The notes below the pieces were generated by a model. It was not told the DNA's origin. It searched no databases and was given only the letters and a program-made list of their open reading frames with translations. Of a DNA stretch of 57,102 nucleotides, positions 8,194 to 14,921 are shown in pieces (within the stretch, counting starts at the first letter, position 1; every line of letters begins with the position of its first letter). A program made the translations under genes and the position numbers. The stretch is from a virus: the IMG/VR virus record IMGVR_UViG_3300031774_000016, positions 1 to 57,102 of that record; one strand, written 5' to 3'.

Positions 8194-8573
8194 TGATAAA
8201 AAGGGATAAAAATAAATTTAAAGAGAGGGTTGATATACTTCTCAAAAACATAGGTAAAGACTATGATTCTTGGACTGGAATAGAACCACTTCGTGAAATG
8301 GATGAATCATCTTTAAAGATTAAAAAAGAAAGTTCTGAGAGATTTAAAAAAGGACTTAAACTTTCGCATGGTAGGAAATACATCAAGGTTATGGAGAATA
8401 ACAGAGTTTGGGGTTTCATCGCAGCTACTGATGGAATACTCAAAGGAATACCTTACAAATTTGGTGATGTATTTAAAGCAGCTTCTTGGAGAGCACCAGC
8501 AAAGCATGTTAGAGGTTCTGTATTTTTGGATAGGACAGATTGGTTTCATTGGACAGGACCGATGTACATATAA
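8193..8573 (+). CDS. Hypothetical 126-aa protein
   Basis: GTG start preceded by AAGGAG, overlapping the previous stop. The C-terminal two thirds (residues 60-126) has a pattern of Trp and Gly (VWGFIAATDG, GDVFKAASWRAPAKHVRG, WFHWTGPMY) that looks like a compact conserved phage domain, unnamed to my knowledge. The stop overlaps the next ATG. Confidence 0.75.
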   Translation: MIKRDKNKFKERVDILLKNIGKDYDSWTGIEPLREMDESSLKIKKESSERFKKGLKLSHGRKYIKVMENNRVWGFIAATDGILKGIPYKFGDVFKAASWRAPAKHVRGSVFLDRTDWFHWTGPMYI

Positions 8574-8797
8574 TGAGTATTATTAGAAACCCTCAACCAA
8601 GAAAGAGAGAAATAAACCTTAATGGAACTCAAGGAAACGCTTACTTTCTTTTAGGAACAGCAAGAAATTTTGGAAAACAACTTGATTTGGATGTCGATAG
8701 TATTATCAAAGATATGGAATCAAGTGATTATGAACACCTTATCAAAGTATTCGATAAACACTTTGGTATGATTGTAGATTTAGTTTACAGGAGATAA
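8573..8797 (+). CDS. Hypothetical 74-aa protein
   Basis: Start chosen at 8573 (TAATG overlap with the previous stop) rather than the in-frame upstream ATG at 8540. Contains an N-terminal basic stretch and two helices. No known family. Confidence 0.7.
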   Translation: MSIIRNPQPRKREINLNGTQGNAYFLLGTARNFGKQLDLDVDSIIKDMESSDYEHLIKVFDKHFGMIVDLVYRR

Positions 8798-8798
8798 A

Positions 8799-8990
8799 AT
8801 GAAATATAAAGAAATATTAGATAAACTTTATGAGATAGAATGTCAGTTAGATGACGCTATGAATACTCTACCAGATTATAACTCTAATGTGGATTCACAA
8901 GGTTACATAGATGGTGCTAGATGTGATTTATATCATCTAAAGGATAATGTGGAAAGAGCCATATTAAATGAAAAAAGTGAAAAAAAATAA
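8799..8990 (+). CDS. Hypothetical 63-aa helical protein
   Basis: Begins two bases after the previous stop with AGGAGAT upstream. Acidic and helical with two Cys. No known family. It is the last gene of the P2 unit; promoter P3 follows at once. Confidence 0.7.
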   Translation: MKYKEILDKLYEIECQLDDAMNTLPDYNSNVDSQGYIDGARCDLYHLKDNVERAILNEKSEKK

Positions 8991-8999
8991 AAAAAACAC

Positions 9000-9028
9000 T
9001 TGACTTTCTCATTTATTCTTAGTATATT
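9000..9028 (+). promoter_or_regulatory. Sigma70-like promoter P3
   Basis: TTGACT at 9000-9005, 17-base spacer, TATATT at 9023-9028. An ATG at 9034 sits at the expected transcription start, in frame with the better-supported start at 9055. Confidence 0.7.
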
Positions 9029-9054
9029 CATATATGTTAAAAAAGGAAAAAACA

Positions 9055-9330
9055 ATGAACTTAAATGAATGGTTGGAAACAACTGAATTTACAACTAAAG
9101 ACTTAGCACTATTACCAAGTGTGGGTTGTGTTATCAATACTAAGAATGGAGATACATTCCCAATGATGGAAGATGACTCTATTGGTTTTGATGAACCTAT
9201 GAATATCATCGAGATGTATAACGATCCATTCAATAGTGAGGAATGGTTTAATTCACTACACACTTGTGATAAACCTGTTGTTAATGAAGTATTAAATAAC
9301 TTACTTCCAAATGAAGTAAAGGAGATATAA
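9055..9330 (+). CDS. Hypothetical acidic 91-aa protein
   Basis: The start at 9055 has an AAAGGAAAAAAC leader. The in-frame ATG at 9034 would add seven Lys-rich residues and would be leaderless, because it falls on the predicted start point of P3. Acidic, no recognised domain. The stop overlaps the next ATG (TAATG). Confidence 0.75.
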   Translation: MNLNEWLETTEFTTKDLALLPSVGCVINTKNGDTFPMMEDDSIGFDEPMNIIEMYNDPFNSEEWFNSLHTCDKPVVNEVLNNLLPNEVKEI

Positions 9331-9500
9331 TGAGAGATTTATTCGATAAAGAATTTCAACAAGAGATGGATGATTTTTTCCATTACATAGACCACGAGGT
9401 TTTGGGAAAACCATTACCAGAACCTGAGGTCGAGGAAGATATGACAGATGAAGAAGCAGAGTATTGGGAAATGAAAGCGGAGATACATAATGAATTATAA
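9330..9500 (+). CDS. Hypothetical acidic 56-aa protein
   Basis: The ATG overlaps the previous stop and is preceded by AAAGGAGAT. Nearly a third of residues are Asp/Glu, all helical. It overlaps the next gene by 11 bases in another frame. No known family. Confidence 0.65.
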   Translation: MRDLFDKEFQQEMDDFFHYIDHEVLGKPLPEPEVEEDMTDEEAEYWEMKAEIHNEL

Positions 9501-9828
9501 TGAAACTCTATATGGGAAACAATATTTACTTGGAACTGATGTTTACGAAGATGGGAAACATAAGATATTAAATGTTCCGTTGATTGATTTAATGGATAGG
9601 AATGGTTTTATACCCGAAGGTAAGTATAATGAGATTTACAATTTATCAGTTGTGTGGTATGAGGTTAATGAAGAAATTTTTGTTGAGAGTATTTATGATA
9701 CCGATAGTGGTGAAACTTATTGGACAGATAAACCAGCTAATGAGTGGACAGATAATGATGACGAACTTTTAACAGCACTTTTAATGTATGGTAATTTACA
9801 AGAAACAATAGGAGAGAATTATGTTTAG
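9490..9828 (+). CDS. Hypothetical acidic 112-aa protein
   Basis: Overlaps the preceding gene by 11 bases, with GCGGAG upstream of the ATG. Acidic, aromatic-rich and soluble. The last eight bases overlap the lipoprotein gene. No known family. Confidence 0.7.
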   Translation: MNYNETLYGKQYLLGTDVYEDGKHKILNVPLIDLMDRNGFIPEGKYNEIYNLSVVWYEVNEEIFVESIYDTDSGETYWTDKPANEWTDNDDELLTALLMYGNLQETIGENYV

Positions 9829-10378
9829 GTTTATTCCAATATTATTTTTATTTTTAATTGGTTGTGAAGATACATTGTATTTAGAACCAGTCGATGAATC
9901 TACAATTCAAGTTGAAGAGCCAAGGGTTGATGTTTATTATTTTGATAAACAACCTAATCTTAGTTTAGATGATAATGGATTTTACCATTTAGATATTGAT
10001 ACGACCAACTGGCAAACCTTACATAGACTCACGGGTTTTATTTCAGATTCAGCAACATCAGGACCTGTTGTAAATTGTAGGGTGGAGTGGGAATCATCTC
10101 ATTATTGGACTCTCGGAGATACATTAGGTTTTTGGATTAGACAAGGTTTAACCGATGATTTAGAATGGGTTAGTTATGATACATCTTATGTTATTGGTTT
10201 TGATGGACAAGAAGTACCTACAATTAATCCAGCAAGTTATAGCAACTCTGATGGAGAAGTTAATACAATGATAGCACCCGTACAATCTATGATTGGAGAT
10301 ACTATGACTATTTGGTATTCGTGGAGTGGTTGGTACGCTGGTGTGAATAATGATTCAATAAAAATTGTATTAGATTGA
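9821..10378 (+). CDS. Predicted lipoprotein, 185 aa
   Basis: N-terminus MFRFIPILFLFLIGC is a short signal peptide with a lipobox ending at Cys15, followed by acidic residues, so the mature protein should be lipid-anchored in the periplasm or on the outer membrane. The rest is beta-rich with several Trp and may be an immunoglobulin-like fold (GEVNTMIAPVQS). Phage lipoproteins at the host envelope often block superinfection, but no specific family is recognised. Confidence 0.75.
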   Translation: MFRFIPILFLFLIGCEDTLYLEPVDESTIQVEEPRVDVYYFDKQPNLSLDDNGFYHLDIDTTNWQTLHRLTGFISDSATSGPVVNCRVEWESSHYWTLGDTLGFWIRQGLTDDLEWVSYDTSYVIGFDGQEVPTINPASYSNSDGEVNTMIAPVQSMIGDTMTIWYSWSGWYAGVNNDSIKIVLD

Positions 10379-10387
10379 AAATAATAC

Positions 10388-10416
10388 TTGACTTTATCAC
10401 TATTTATTCGTAAGAT
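10388..10416 (+). promoter_or_regulatory. Sigma70-like promoter P4 (leaderless)
   Basis: TTGACT at 10388-10393, 17-base spacer, TAAGAT at 10411-10416. The ATG of the SWIM gene is at 10422, six bases after the -10, so the message should start on or next to the ATG with no leader. Confidence 0.75.
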
Positions 10417-10421
10417 CAATT

Positions 10422-10685
10422 ATGACAAATAAAGAATTACAAGATTTAATAATAAAAACATTTGATGGGATTATCATTGATGAGTATGACCGAGAGATTC
10501 ATAAGATTGATGGTAAATCATATGATATCACATTTGACAGAAGTAGAGTTGAATGGAGTTGTAGTTGTCCAGCATTTAAGTTTCGTAGACGACATAAGAT
10601 TTCTAAGTGTAAACATATAATTGAAATACAGAATAGAAAATTTAAGACATTGGTTGAAGGCCGAGCTGGTGTCCGAGTGGTCTAA
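10422..10685 (+). CDS. SWIM-type zinc-finger protein
   Basis: 87 residues. The centre carries CSCPAF followed 13 residues later by CKH, matching the SWIM zinc-binding pattern CxCx(n)CxH. SWIM fingers bind DNA or proteins and are found in transposases, SWI2/SNF2 proteins and phage proteins. No ribosome binding site is present and promoter P4 implies a leaderless mRNA. The final eight codons and stop lie inside the tRNA-Cys gene, so tRNA 5' processing would remove the stop codon. Confidence 0.8.
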   Translation: MTNKELQDLIIKTFDGIIIDEYDREIHKIDGKSYDITFDRSRVEWSCSCPAFKFRRRHKISKCKHIIEIQNRKFKTLVEGRAGVRVV

Positions 10686-10736
10686 GGAGATGGATTGCAA
10701 ACCCATTATTCGTGAGTTCGAATCTCACCCAGCTCT
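10663..10736 (+). tRNA. tRNA-Cys (GCA)
   Basis: Acceptor GAGCTGG (10663-10669) pairs with CCAGCTC (10729-10735) and T is the discriminator. The T arm GTGAG-TTCGAAT-CTCAC is perfect. The anticodon loop TTGCAAA gives anticodon GCA. The anticodon stem ATGGA/CCCAT has an A-C mismatch next to the loop, so four pairs remain. CCA is not encoded. The first 23 bases overlap the SWIM gene on the same strand. Confidence 0.85.
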
Positions 10737-10758
10737 CAAAAATAATTGAAAAAAAGAC

Positions 10759-10787
10759 TTGACTTTCTCGTTTTTTCTTCGTAAGAT
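10759..10787 (+). promoter_or_regulatory. Sigma70-like promoter P5
   Basis: TTGACT at 10759-10764, 17-base spacer, TAAGAT at 10782-10787. It lies just after the tRNA and, unlike P4, leaves a leader of about 25 bases with AAAGGGA before the next ATG. Confidence 0.75.
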
Positions 10788-10818
10788 CAAGTATTAATTA
10801 AATAAAGGGAAATAACAA

Positions 10819-11064
10819 ATGAATATTAAAAATGAAATTAGAAAATTAAGTAGTCTTTCAGAGTTGAATGACTTATCATCATTTATTAGTGAGTGTAAAA
10901 CTCTGTTAGGTAAATCATCACTTGGTGTTGGTTCTAAGGTTTGGGTGGTTCAAAAAACCAAAAAAACTGAAGGTGTTGTTACCAAAATGAACATCAAGAA
11001 AGCTCTTGTTGATATGAGGGGTAGGATTTATAGTGTTCCATTTTCAATGTTGGAATTAGCATAA
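10819..11064 (+). CDS. Hypothetical 81-aa protein with SH3/KOW-like barrel
   Basis: Helical N-terminus (1-35) followed by a basic beta-rich part, VGSKVWVVQKTKKTEGVVTK to VDMRGRIYSVPFSML, with the alternation of a small SH3/KOW-type barrel as found in nucleic-acid or ribosome-binding proteins. Assignment is tentative. It overlaps the next ATG by one base. Confidence 0.7.
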   Translation: MNIKNEIRKLSSLSELNDLSSFISECKTLLGKSSLGVGSKVWVVQKTKKTEGVVTKMNIKKALVDMRGRIYSVPFSMLELA

Positions 11065-11402
11065 TGGTATTGGAAACAGCAGCTGATGTTGGTAAAGATT
11101 TGAGAAAACAAATCGTTCCACTAATGAAATCCAAAGGATTTAATTTAAGGGTAACTACCAGCAAACAAAGTTATTACCACGATGGTAATGTAAATGTTAA
11201 GATAACAAAAGTTCCTACTAACTTTCCGGTTTGGATAGATGAGTATTCTAAGTGGAGAGTTACACCTAACGCCGAAAGATTAGTTCTAACTTTAAAAGAA
11301 AGAATTAAAAGTATAGTTGACCAACTTGATATAGATGTGTCGGTTGATTTTGATAGAAAAGTACCTTTCATAGAATATGAGGAGAATAAAAATGAAAACT
11401 AA
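11064..11402 (+). CDS. Hypothetical 112-aa protein, LPD29-like
   Basis: TAATG-coupled to the gene before. The first half (ADVGKDLRKQIVPLMKSKGF, then VNVKI strands) resembles the small alpha/beta domain called LPD29 found in phage polyvalent proteins; I hold this loosely. The 3' end overlaps the next gene by 11 bases. Confidence 0.65.
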   Translation: MVLETAADVGKDLRKQIVPLMKSKGFNLRVTTSKQSYYHDGNVNVKITKVPTNFPVWIDEYSKWRVTPNAERLVLTLKERIKSIVDQLDIDVSVDFDRKVPFIEYEENKNEN

Positions 11403-11724
11403 ATCTTGGTTACTATTAATGAGTCCCGATGAAAGGGGTGGTGGTGAAGAAATTAAAACCATATACCATAATAAATCAAGGGAAGAAATGGTAAAGATGA
11501 TGACCTTGTTACAAGATCTAAATGAACACTTGGTATTGTCTTTGGTAAGAATTAGTCCTAAATCAACTTATGATGATATAATTAGAATGGATGATTCAGA
11601 AATGTTTTTTATGGATTCTAAACGAAATTGGAATAATGGAAAAACATATGAAGAAGTACAAGACGACATACTTGAGGAAAAGGTTATGGAGTCTTTAATA
11701 AATGGCGATATGGGAGTCGCATAA
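11392..11724 (+). CDS. Hypothetical 110-aa protein
   Basis: Start at 11392 chosen because GAGGAGAAT lies directly upstream; an in-frame ATG at 11377 lacks a site. Acidic alpha/beta protein without a recognised family. Confidence 0.7.
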   Translation: MKTKSWLLLMSPDERGGGEEIKTIYHNKSREEMVKMMTLLQDLNEHLVLSLVRISPKSTYDDIIRMDDSEMFFMDSKRNWNNGKTYEEVQDDILEEKVMESLINGDMGVA

Positions 11725-11740
11725 ATAAAGAGAGAGTAAA

Positions 11741-12187
11741 ATGAAACAAAGTACATTTGAAAAAAATGGTGGTTACTTCATCGGTGGAGTAGCGTATATG
11801 GATTGTAAAATCACAGGTGAACCTGTAAAGAATGTCAGTACAGATTGTAAGTCTGTAATTGGTAGTAGGGCACTAACAGGATTACTTCACAAGAAGTTTC
11901 CCGAAACAAATAAACCAGCATACAAACCAACAGGACGACCAGCTGGTTGGCATTGGATGAAAGAGTTTGTAGATAAAGATGGAACGGTTTACCATATGGG
12001 TAAGGAACAACCTAAGTTAAAGGGAACTAAAAAACCTACTAAGGTTAAACCTGTAAAGAAGAAAGCTACTAAACGGAGAACTAAAGAAGAAATTCTTTTA
12101 GCCCGTGAAGTAGAAAAAAGAGCAGAACTAAAGAAAGCTGTAAAGAAACAGAAAGATTTTTTAAACCACCAATTTGGAAATAAGTAA
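11741..12187 (+). CDS. Hypothetical 148-aa protein with basic tail
   Basis: Residues 1-90 form a compact domain with Cys at the DCKITGEP and DCKSVIG positions and Gly/Trp-rich segments; residues 95-148 are a very basic Lys/Arg/Glu helix. This split suggests nucleic-acid binding. Preceded by AGAGAG; the stop overlaps the next ATG. No named family. Confidence 0.75.
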   Translation: MKQSTFEKNGGYFIGGVAYMDCKITGEPVKNVSTDCKSVIGSRALTGLLHKKFPETNKPAYKPTGRPAGWHWMKEFVDKDGTVYHMGKEQPKLKGTKKPTKVKPVKKKATKRRTKEEILLAREVEKRAELKKAVKKQKDFLNHQFGNK

Positions 12188-12342
12188 TGTTTGAATCTTT
12201 AATACATTTTTTCAAACATTTTTTAGGATTGTGTGGAGAATCACACCCAAGCGTTTTAGTAAGTGGGTTTGGACTCTTTACAATACTAGCAATTTACATT
12301 AGTGATATTATACATTACATAAAGGATAAAATAAATGTCTAA
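12187..12342 (+). CDS. 51-aa single-span membrane protein
   Basis: Coupled by TAATG to the previous gene. An amphipathic N-terminus, then one hydrophobic helix (VLVSGFGLFTILAIYISDII) and a short charged tail. First of a run of micro-membrane proteins. Function unknown. Confidence 0.6.
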   Translation: MFESLIHFFKHFLGLCGESHPSVLVSGFGLFTILAIYISDIIHYIKDKINV

Positions 12343-12460
12343 GAAAAGTAAAGGTCAATGGAAAGACTATAAAACATTCACTCTTAGTGATGGTACTAAG
12401 TTTTTAGCTCGTGATGAGAAAGACGCTAAACTTTACAAAGAAAAAGTTGGTGACAAATAA
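12335..12460 (+). CDS. Hypothetical basic 41-aa protein
   Basis: Overlaps the previous gene by eight bases and shares its stop with the next ATG. Lys-rich with the pattern DGTKFLARDEKDAKLYKEK. AAAGGAT supplies a ribosome binding site. No known family. Confidence 0.6.
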   Translation: MSKKSKGQWKDYKTFTLSDGTKFLARDEKDAKLYKEKVGDK

Positions 12461-12558
12461 TGATAGAGTTTACCATTTTGTTTGTAGGTGTTTTAGTAAT
12501 GGGTTATCTTGTAGAGAAGGAATCCAAACGAATACAGAAGAAGAATAAAAATGTTTGA
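12460..12558 (+). CDS. 32-aa membrane micropeptide
   Basis: TAATG start. One N-terminal hydrophobic helix (FTILFVGVLVMGYLV) followed by a basic tail, oriented with the tail in the cytoplasm by the positive-inside rule. Function unknown. Confidence 0.55.
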   Translation: MIEFTILFVGVLVMGYLVEKESKRIQKKNKNV

Positions 12559-12631
12559 ATTCTTAGTGGTGTGTATTTTAATATACATAGCATATCATGT
12601 TTCAGAAAATAATAATAAACCAAAATTCTAA
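12551..12631 (+). CDS. 26-aa membrane micropeptide
   Basis: Overlaps the previous frame by eight bases. A hydrophobic helix (FLVVCILIYIAYHV) with a short polar tail rich in Asn. Support is limited to its position in a tightly packed series. Confidence 0.45.
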   Translation: MFEFLVVCILIYIAYHVSENNNKPKF

Positions 12632-12640
12632 GGAGATAGA

Positions 12641-12823
12641 ATGACAAGAAAAGAAGCACTCCAAGCTCAAAGTGAGTTTTCAATTTATGGAGTTTTTAGA
12701 TTTACCGCATACTTACTTGCTTCAATAGCAATGTATAGTGGTGAATTACAAATAGCAGGAATAGCGTTTGGGTTCGGAGCCACACTTGGTTTTGTTCGTA
12801 GATTAGCTAGGATATGGGAGTAA
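12641..12823 (+). CDS. 60-aa two-span membrane protein
   Basis: AAGGAGAT precedes the ATG. Two hydrophobic helices (about 16-33 and 38-53) with basic ends (VRRLARIWE). Size and topology would suit a small holin-like or regulatory membrane protein, but nothing specific is seen. Confidence 0.7.
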   Translation: MTRKEALQAQSEFSIYGVFRFTAYLLASIAMYSGELQIAGIAFGFGATLGFVRRLARIWE

Positions 12824-12827
12824 CAAA

Positions 12828-13058
12828 ATGAGCACACATCCAATGAAACCTATAACCAAACCAGGTGAAGGTAAGAAACGCCAAAAGTATGTTACACAGG
12901 AACGATATTTAGAAGAACGATATGAAATTTCTCGTGGTCTAAAAGGACCCAAGAGATTAGAAAACGAATCATTCGAAGATTTTCATACTCGTAGAAAAGC
13001 AGAAAATGGTCTGTTGAAAGAATACCTTCGTGGTGTTTGGATAAAGAAAGAAGATTGA
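12828..13058 (+). CDS. Hypothetical basic 76-aa protein
   Basis: Very basic, with repeated Arg/Glu/Tyr clusters (RYLEERYEISRG, FEDFHTRRKAENG). Likely nucleic-acid associated but no family is recognised. The stop overlaps the TTG start proposed for the next gene. Confidence 0.65.
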   Translation: MSTHPMKPITKPGEGKKRQKYVTQERYLEERYEISRGLKGPKRLENESFEDFHTRRKAENGLLKEYLRGVWIKKED

Positions 13059-13336
13059 CAGAGATTCATAAAAAGATAAAACATCTAAACCATACTCTGA
13101 TTGTATGGGCAGAGGATAACAAATATAAAAATAATCGTGGTGGTGATTATATCATACCACCACGAGTTGAAAATGATGTGGTTATGTCTGAGTGGAAAGA
13201 TGATTTAAAGTTTGTATCTAAGTTAGATTTTATGTTAGGTGATGGTAAGACTTTGACAAAGAAAGAACTTCAGATGTCTAATCAACTATATGAATTTTAT
13301 AGTCAAATGTCTATGAAAAATTTACTAAGGAAATAA
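13055..13336 (+). CDS. Hypothetical 93-aa protein
   Basis: Start placed at the TTG at 13055 (TTGA overlap with the previous stop, AAAGAAAGAAG upstream); an in-frame TTG at 13037 is an alternative. Charged, helical protein with a Trp-containing N-terminal helix. No known family. Confidence 0.6.
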   Translation: MTEIHKKIKHLNHTLIVWAEDNKYKNNRGGDYIIPPRVENDVVMSEWKDDLKFVSKLDFMLGDGKTLTKKELQMSNQLYEFYSQMSMKNLLRK

Positions 13337-13441
13337 ATGTATAATATATTTTTAATACTACTTATGTTACAATGGAACTCGTGTTCTCCGATACCTGAAC
13401 CTACTTACATTGATGATGTGAATATGGAGAATTATGCGTAA
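13337..13441 (+). CDS. 34-aa lipoprotein-like micropeptide
   Basis: N-terminus MYNIFLILLMLQWNSC is a short hydrophobic segment ending at a cysteine, then a short acidic, Pro-containing tail. This looks like a very small lipoprotein, the size class of Rz1-like outer-membrane spanins, but it lacks the long Pro-rich region, so spanin function is only a thought. Overlaps the deformylase start by eight bases. Confidence 0.5.
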   Translation: MYNIFLILLMLQWNSCSPIPEPTYIDDVNMENYA

Positions 13442-14084
13442 AGTAATTGATTGTTTTAAAGAAGATAATCCAGTAATAAATAAAAAACTAAGAGAGGTTT
13501 CAGTTGAAGAAGGAAACATTATTGCCACAGAATTATTTCAGATACTTAACGAAAGAAAAGACGGCATTGGGTTGGCAGCGAATCAAGTGGGAATTGATGC
13601 ACAAGTGGCCGTTATCAATGTTATTGAACCTTTGGTTCTCATTAACCCAAAGATTGAAGAACAATGGGATGAAATTCCCTACTACGAAGGATGTTTGAGT
13701 TTTCCAAAACAAGGTATTCATACTAAAAGATATAGGAATATTGTTATCAAAACCGAACAGGCAGAAAGTGGTTGGTACTTTAGTGGGGCAGAAACTACAC
13801 AAGAGGCTAAAGGTAGTTGGGAACAAGACAATAAAGAACAGGATCAAGAACAAAGATTATTAGAAGCTATATGTGTTCAACACGAGATAGACCATTTAAA
13901 TGGAATAACTATACACGATAGAGAAGATAAACCAAAACCAATTATATCTAAAAAGGGATACGGAAGAAACGAAAGAGTTATGATTACCAATGGTAAAGAA
14001 ACACAAGAATTAAAATACAAAAAAGCAAAACCACTTATAGATAGTGGAAAATGGGAAATCTACATAGGAGGCCCGATAACTTAA
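13434..14084 (+). CDS. def: Peptide deformylase with C-terminal extension
   Basis: 216 residues. All three deformylase motifs are present: GIGLAANQ (about 44-51), EGCLS (85-89) and QHEIDHL (149-155), giving the Cys, two His metal ligands and the catalytic Glu. It removes formyl groups from nascent proteins at the ribosome exit. A Glu/Gln-rich insert lies between motifs 2 and 3 (about 105-140), and after the core there is an extra basic tail of about 45 residues (GRNERVMITNGKETQELKYKKAK) not found in ordinary deformylases. Phage deformylases are known in marine phages. An eight-base overlap with the gene before suggests coupling. Confidence 0.95.
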   Translation: MRKVIDCFKEDNPVINKKLREVSVEEGNIIATELFQILNERKDGIGLAANQVGIDAQVAVINVIEPLVLINPKIEEQWDEIPYYEGCLSFPKQGIHTKRYRNIVIKTEQAESGWYFSGAETTQEAKGSWEQDNKEQDQEQRLLEAICVQHEIDHLNGITIHDREDKPKPIISKKGYGRNERVMITNGKETQELKYKKAKPLIDSGKWEIYIGGPIT

Positions 14085-14085
14085 A

Positions 14086-14340
14086 ATGAGAAAACTAAAA
14101 ATGAAAAAGAAAGTAACAAAACCAATCAGAAGAAAATGTCATAATTGTGGGAAGATGGCAACTAATCCAGTTCAATATCATTTAGTTCCATCAATACCTT
14201 ATGGTGAACCGATGCCAATATGGTCAAAGAGTGGCCCTAAAACCAAGAGGGTTGATTTGAAAGGTGATATGAAAATAACAGCCAAAAACTATTGTGATAG
14301 AGAGTGTATGGCTGAAGGTAGGTCTAAGCTCGGTGTCTAA
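14086..14340 (+). CDS. Zinc-finger-like 84-aa protein
   Basis: Basic N-terminus followed by a CHNCGK pair and, 50 residues later, CDREC, a four-cysteine set that could bind one zinc. Follows the deformylase by one base. The central part is Pro-rich. Likely nucleic-acid or protein binding; no named family. Confidence 0.65.
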   Translation: MRKLKMKKKVTKPIRRKCHNCGKMATNPVQYHLVPSIPYGEPMPIWSKSGPKTKRVDLKGDMKITAKNYCDRECMAEGRSKLGV

Positions 14341-14479
14341 AAAACCCACTAAAGAGAAACCTAAATACTCTAACGCTGGAAAGGGTGATAAGAATAGAGT
14401 ATCAAATATTAACAAGTATGCTGAAAATTGGGAAAAGATTTTTGGTAAAAAGAAAGTTAAGGAGAAATCTAAGAAGTGA
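14333..14479 (+). CDS. Hypothetical basic 48-aa protein
   Basis: GTG at 14333 overlaps the end of the preceding gene by eight bases; the in-frame ATG at 14294 lies inside the preceding gene and is less likely. Pattern KYSNAGKGDKNRV then a Trp-containing helix and Lys-rich end. Function unknown. Confidence 0.6.
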   Translation: MSKKPTKEKPKYSNAGKGDKNRVSNINKYAENWEKIFGKKKVKEKSKK

Positions 14480-14577
14480 TAGAATCAATGGTTATGTTAG
14501 TTTTAATGATTACATTCGGAATGATATCATTAGTAGTTATGATTTCAATAGATAAAAATGAAAAAGATAAGACATAG
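14476..14577 (+). CDS. 33-aa membrane micropeptide
   Basis: GTGA overlap with the previous stop and GGAGAAA upstream. One long Met-rich hydrophobic helix (MVMLVLMITFGMISLVVMI) and a charged tail. Function unknown. Confidence 0.5.
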   Translation: MIESMVMLVLMITFGMISLVVMISIDKNEKDKT

Positions 14578-14782
14578 TAAATTACCGATTACACTATCGA
14601 GTTCTGATACATTAGATTATGAAATGTTACACGCAATACAATTAAACTTAATGTATGATGAAAACGATAGTAGAGAAGAAAATCAAGGTTGTTGGAATGC
14701 TTGGGTTGGTGAAGATGGTAATTGGTTCAACCCGTATAAACCTAATAAAAATCAAATGGAGTTATTTAATGAAGAAGAATAA
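14558..14782 (+). CDS. Hypothetical 74-aa protein
   Basis: Overlaps the micropeptide gene by 20 bases. Acidic, with a Trp/Gly-rich segment (CWNAWVGEDGNWFNPY). No clear ribosome binding site and no known family. Confidence 0.6.
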   Translation: MKKIRHSKLPITLSSSDTLDYEMLHAIQLNLMYDENDSREENQGCWNAWVGEDGNWFNPYKPNKNQMELFNEEE

Positions 14783-14921
14783 AAAGATGGAGTTATTAAA
14801 AAAGGCTGAGAAAGTAAATTATGTATTTGAGAAGATGGATAAGGAAACACAAGACGCTGTAAAAAGTCTTATTAACCATATGATGGTAGAAAAAACTAAA
14901 AAGGATAATCACATAGTTTGA
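14769..14921 (+). CDS. Hypothetical 50-aa helical protein
   Basis: Starts inside the end of the previous gene; an internal ATG at 14787 is an alternative start. Lys-rich and helical. Its stop overlaps the TTG start of the IMP dehydrogenase-like gene (TTGA). Confidence 0.55.
   Translation: MKKNKKMELLKKAEKVNYVFEKMDKETQDAVKSLINHMMVEKTKKDNHIV

Noticed and set aside
13533-13853. 106-aa minus-strand frame in the deformylase gene
   Set aside because: Antisense shadow; the plus strand has all catalytic motifs.
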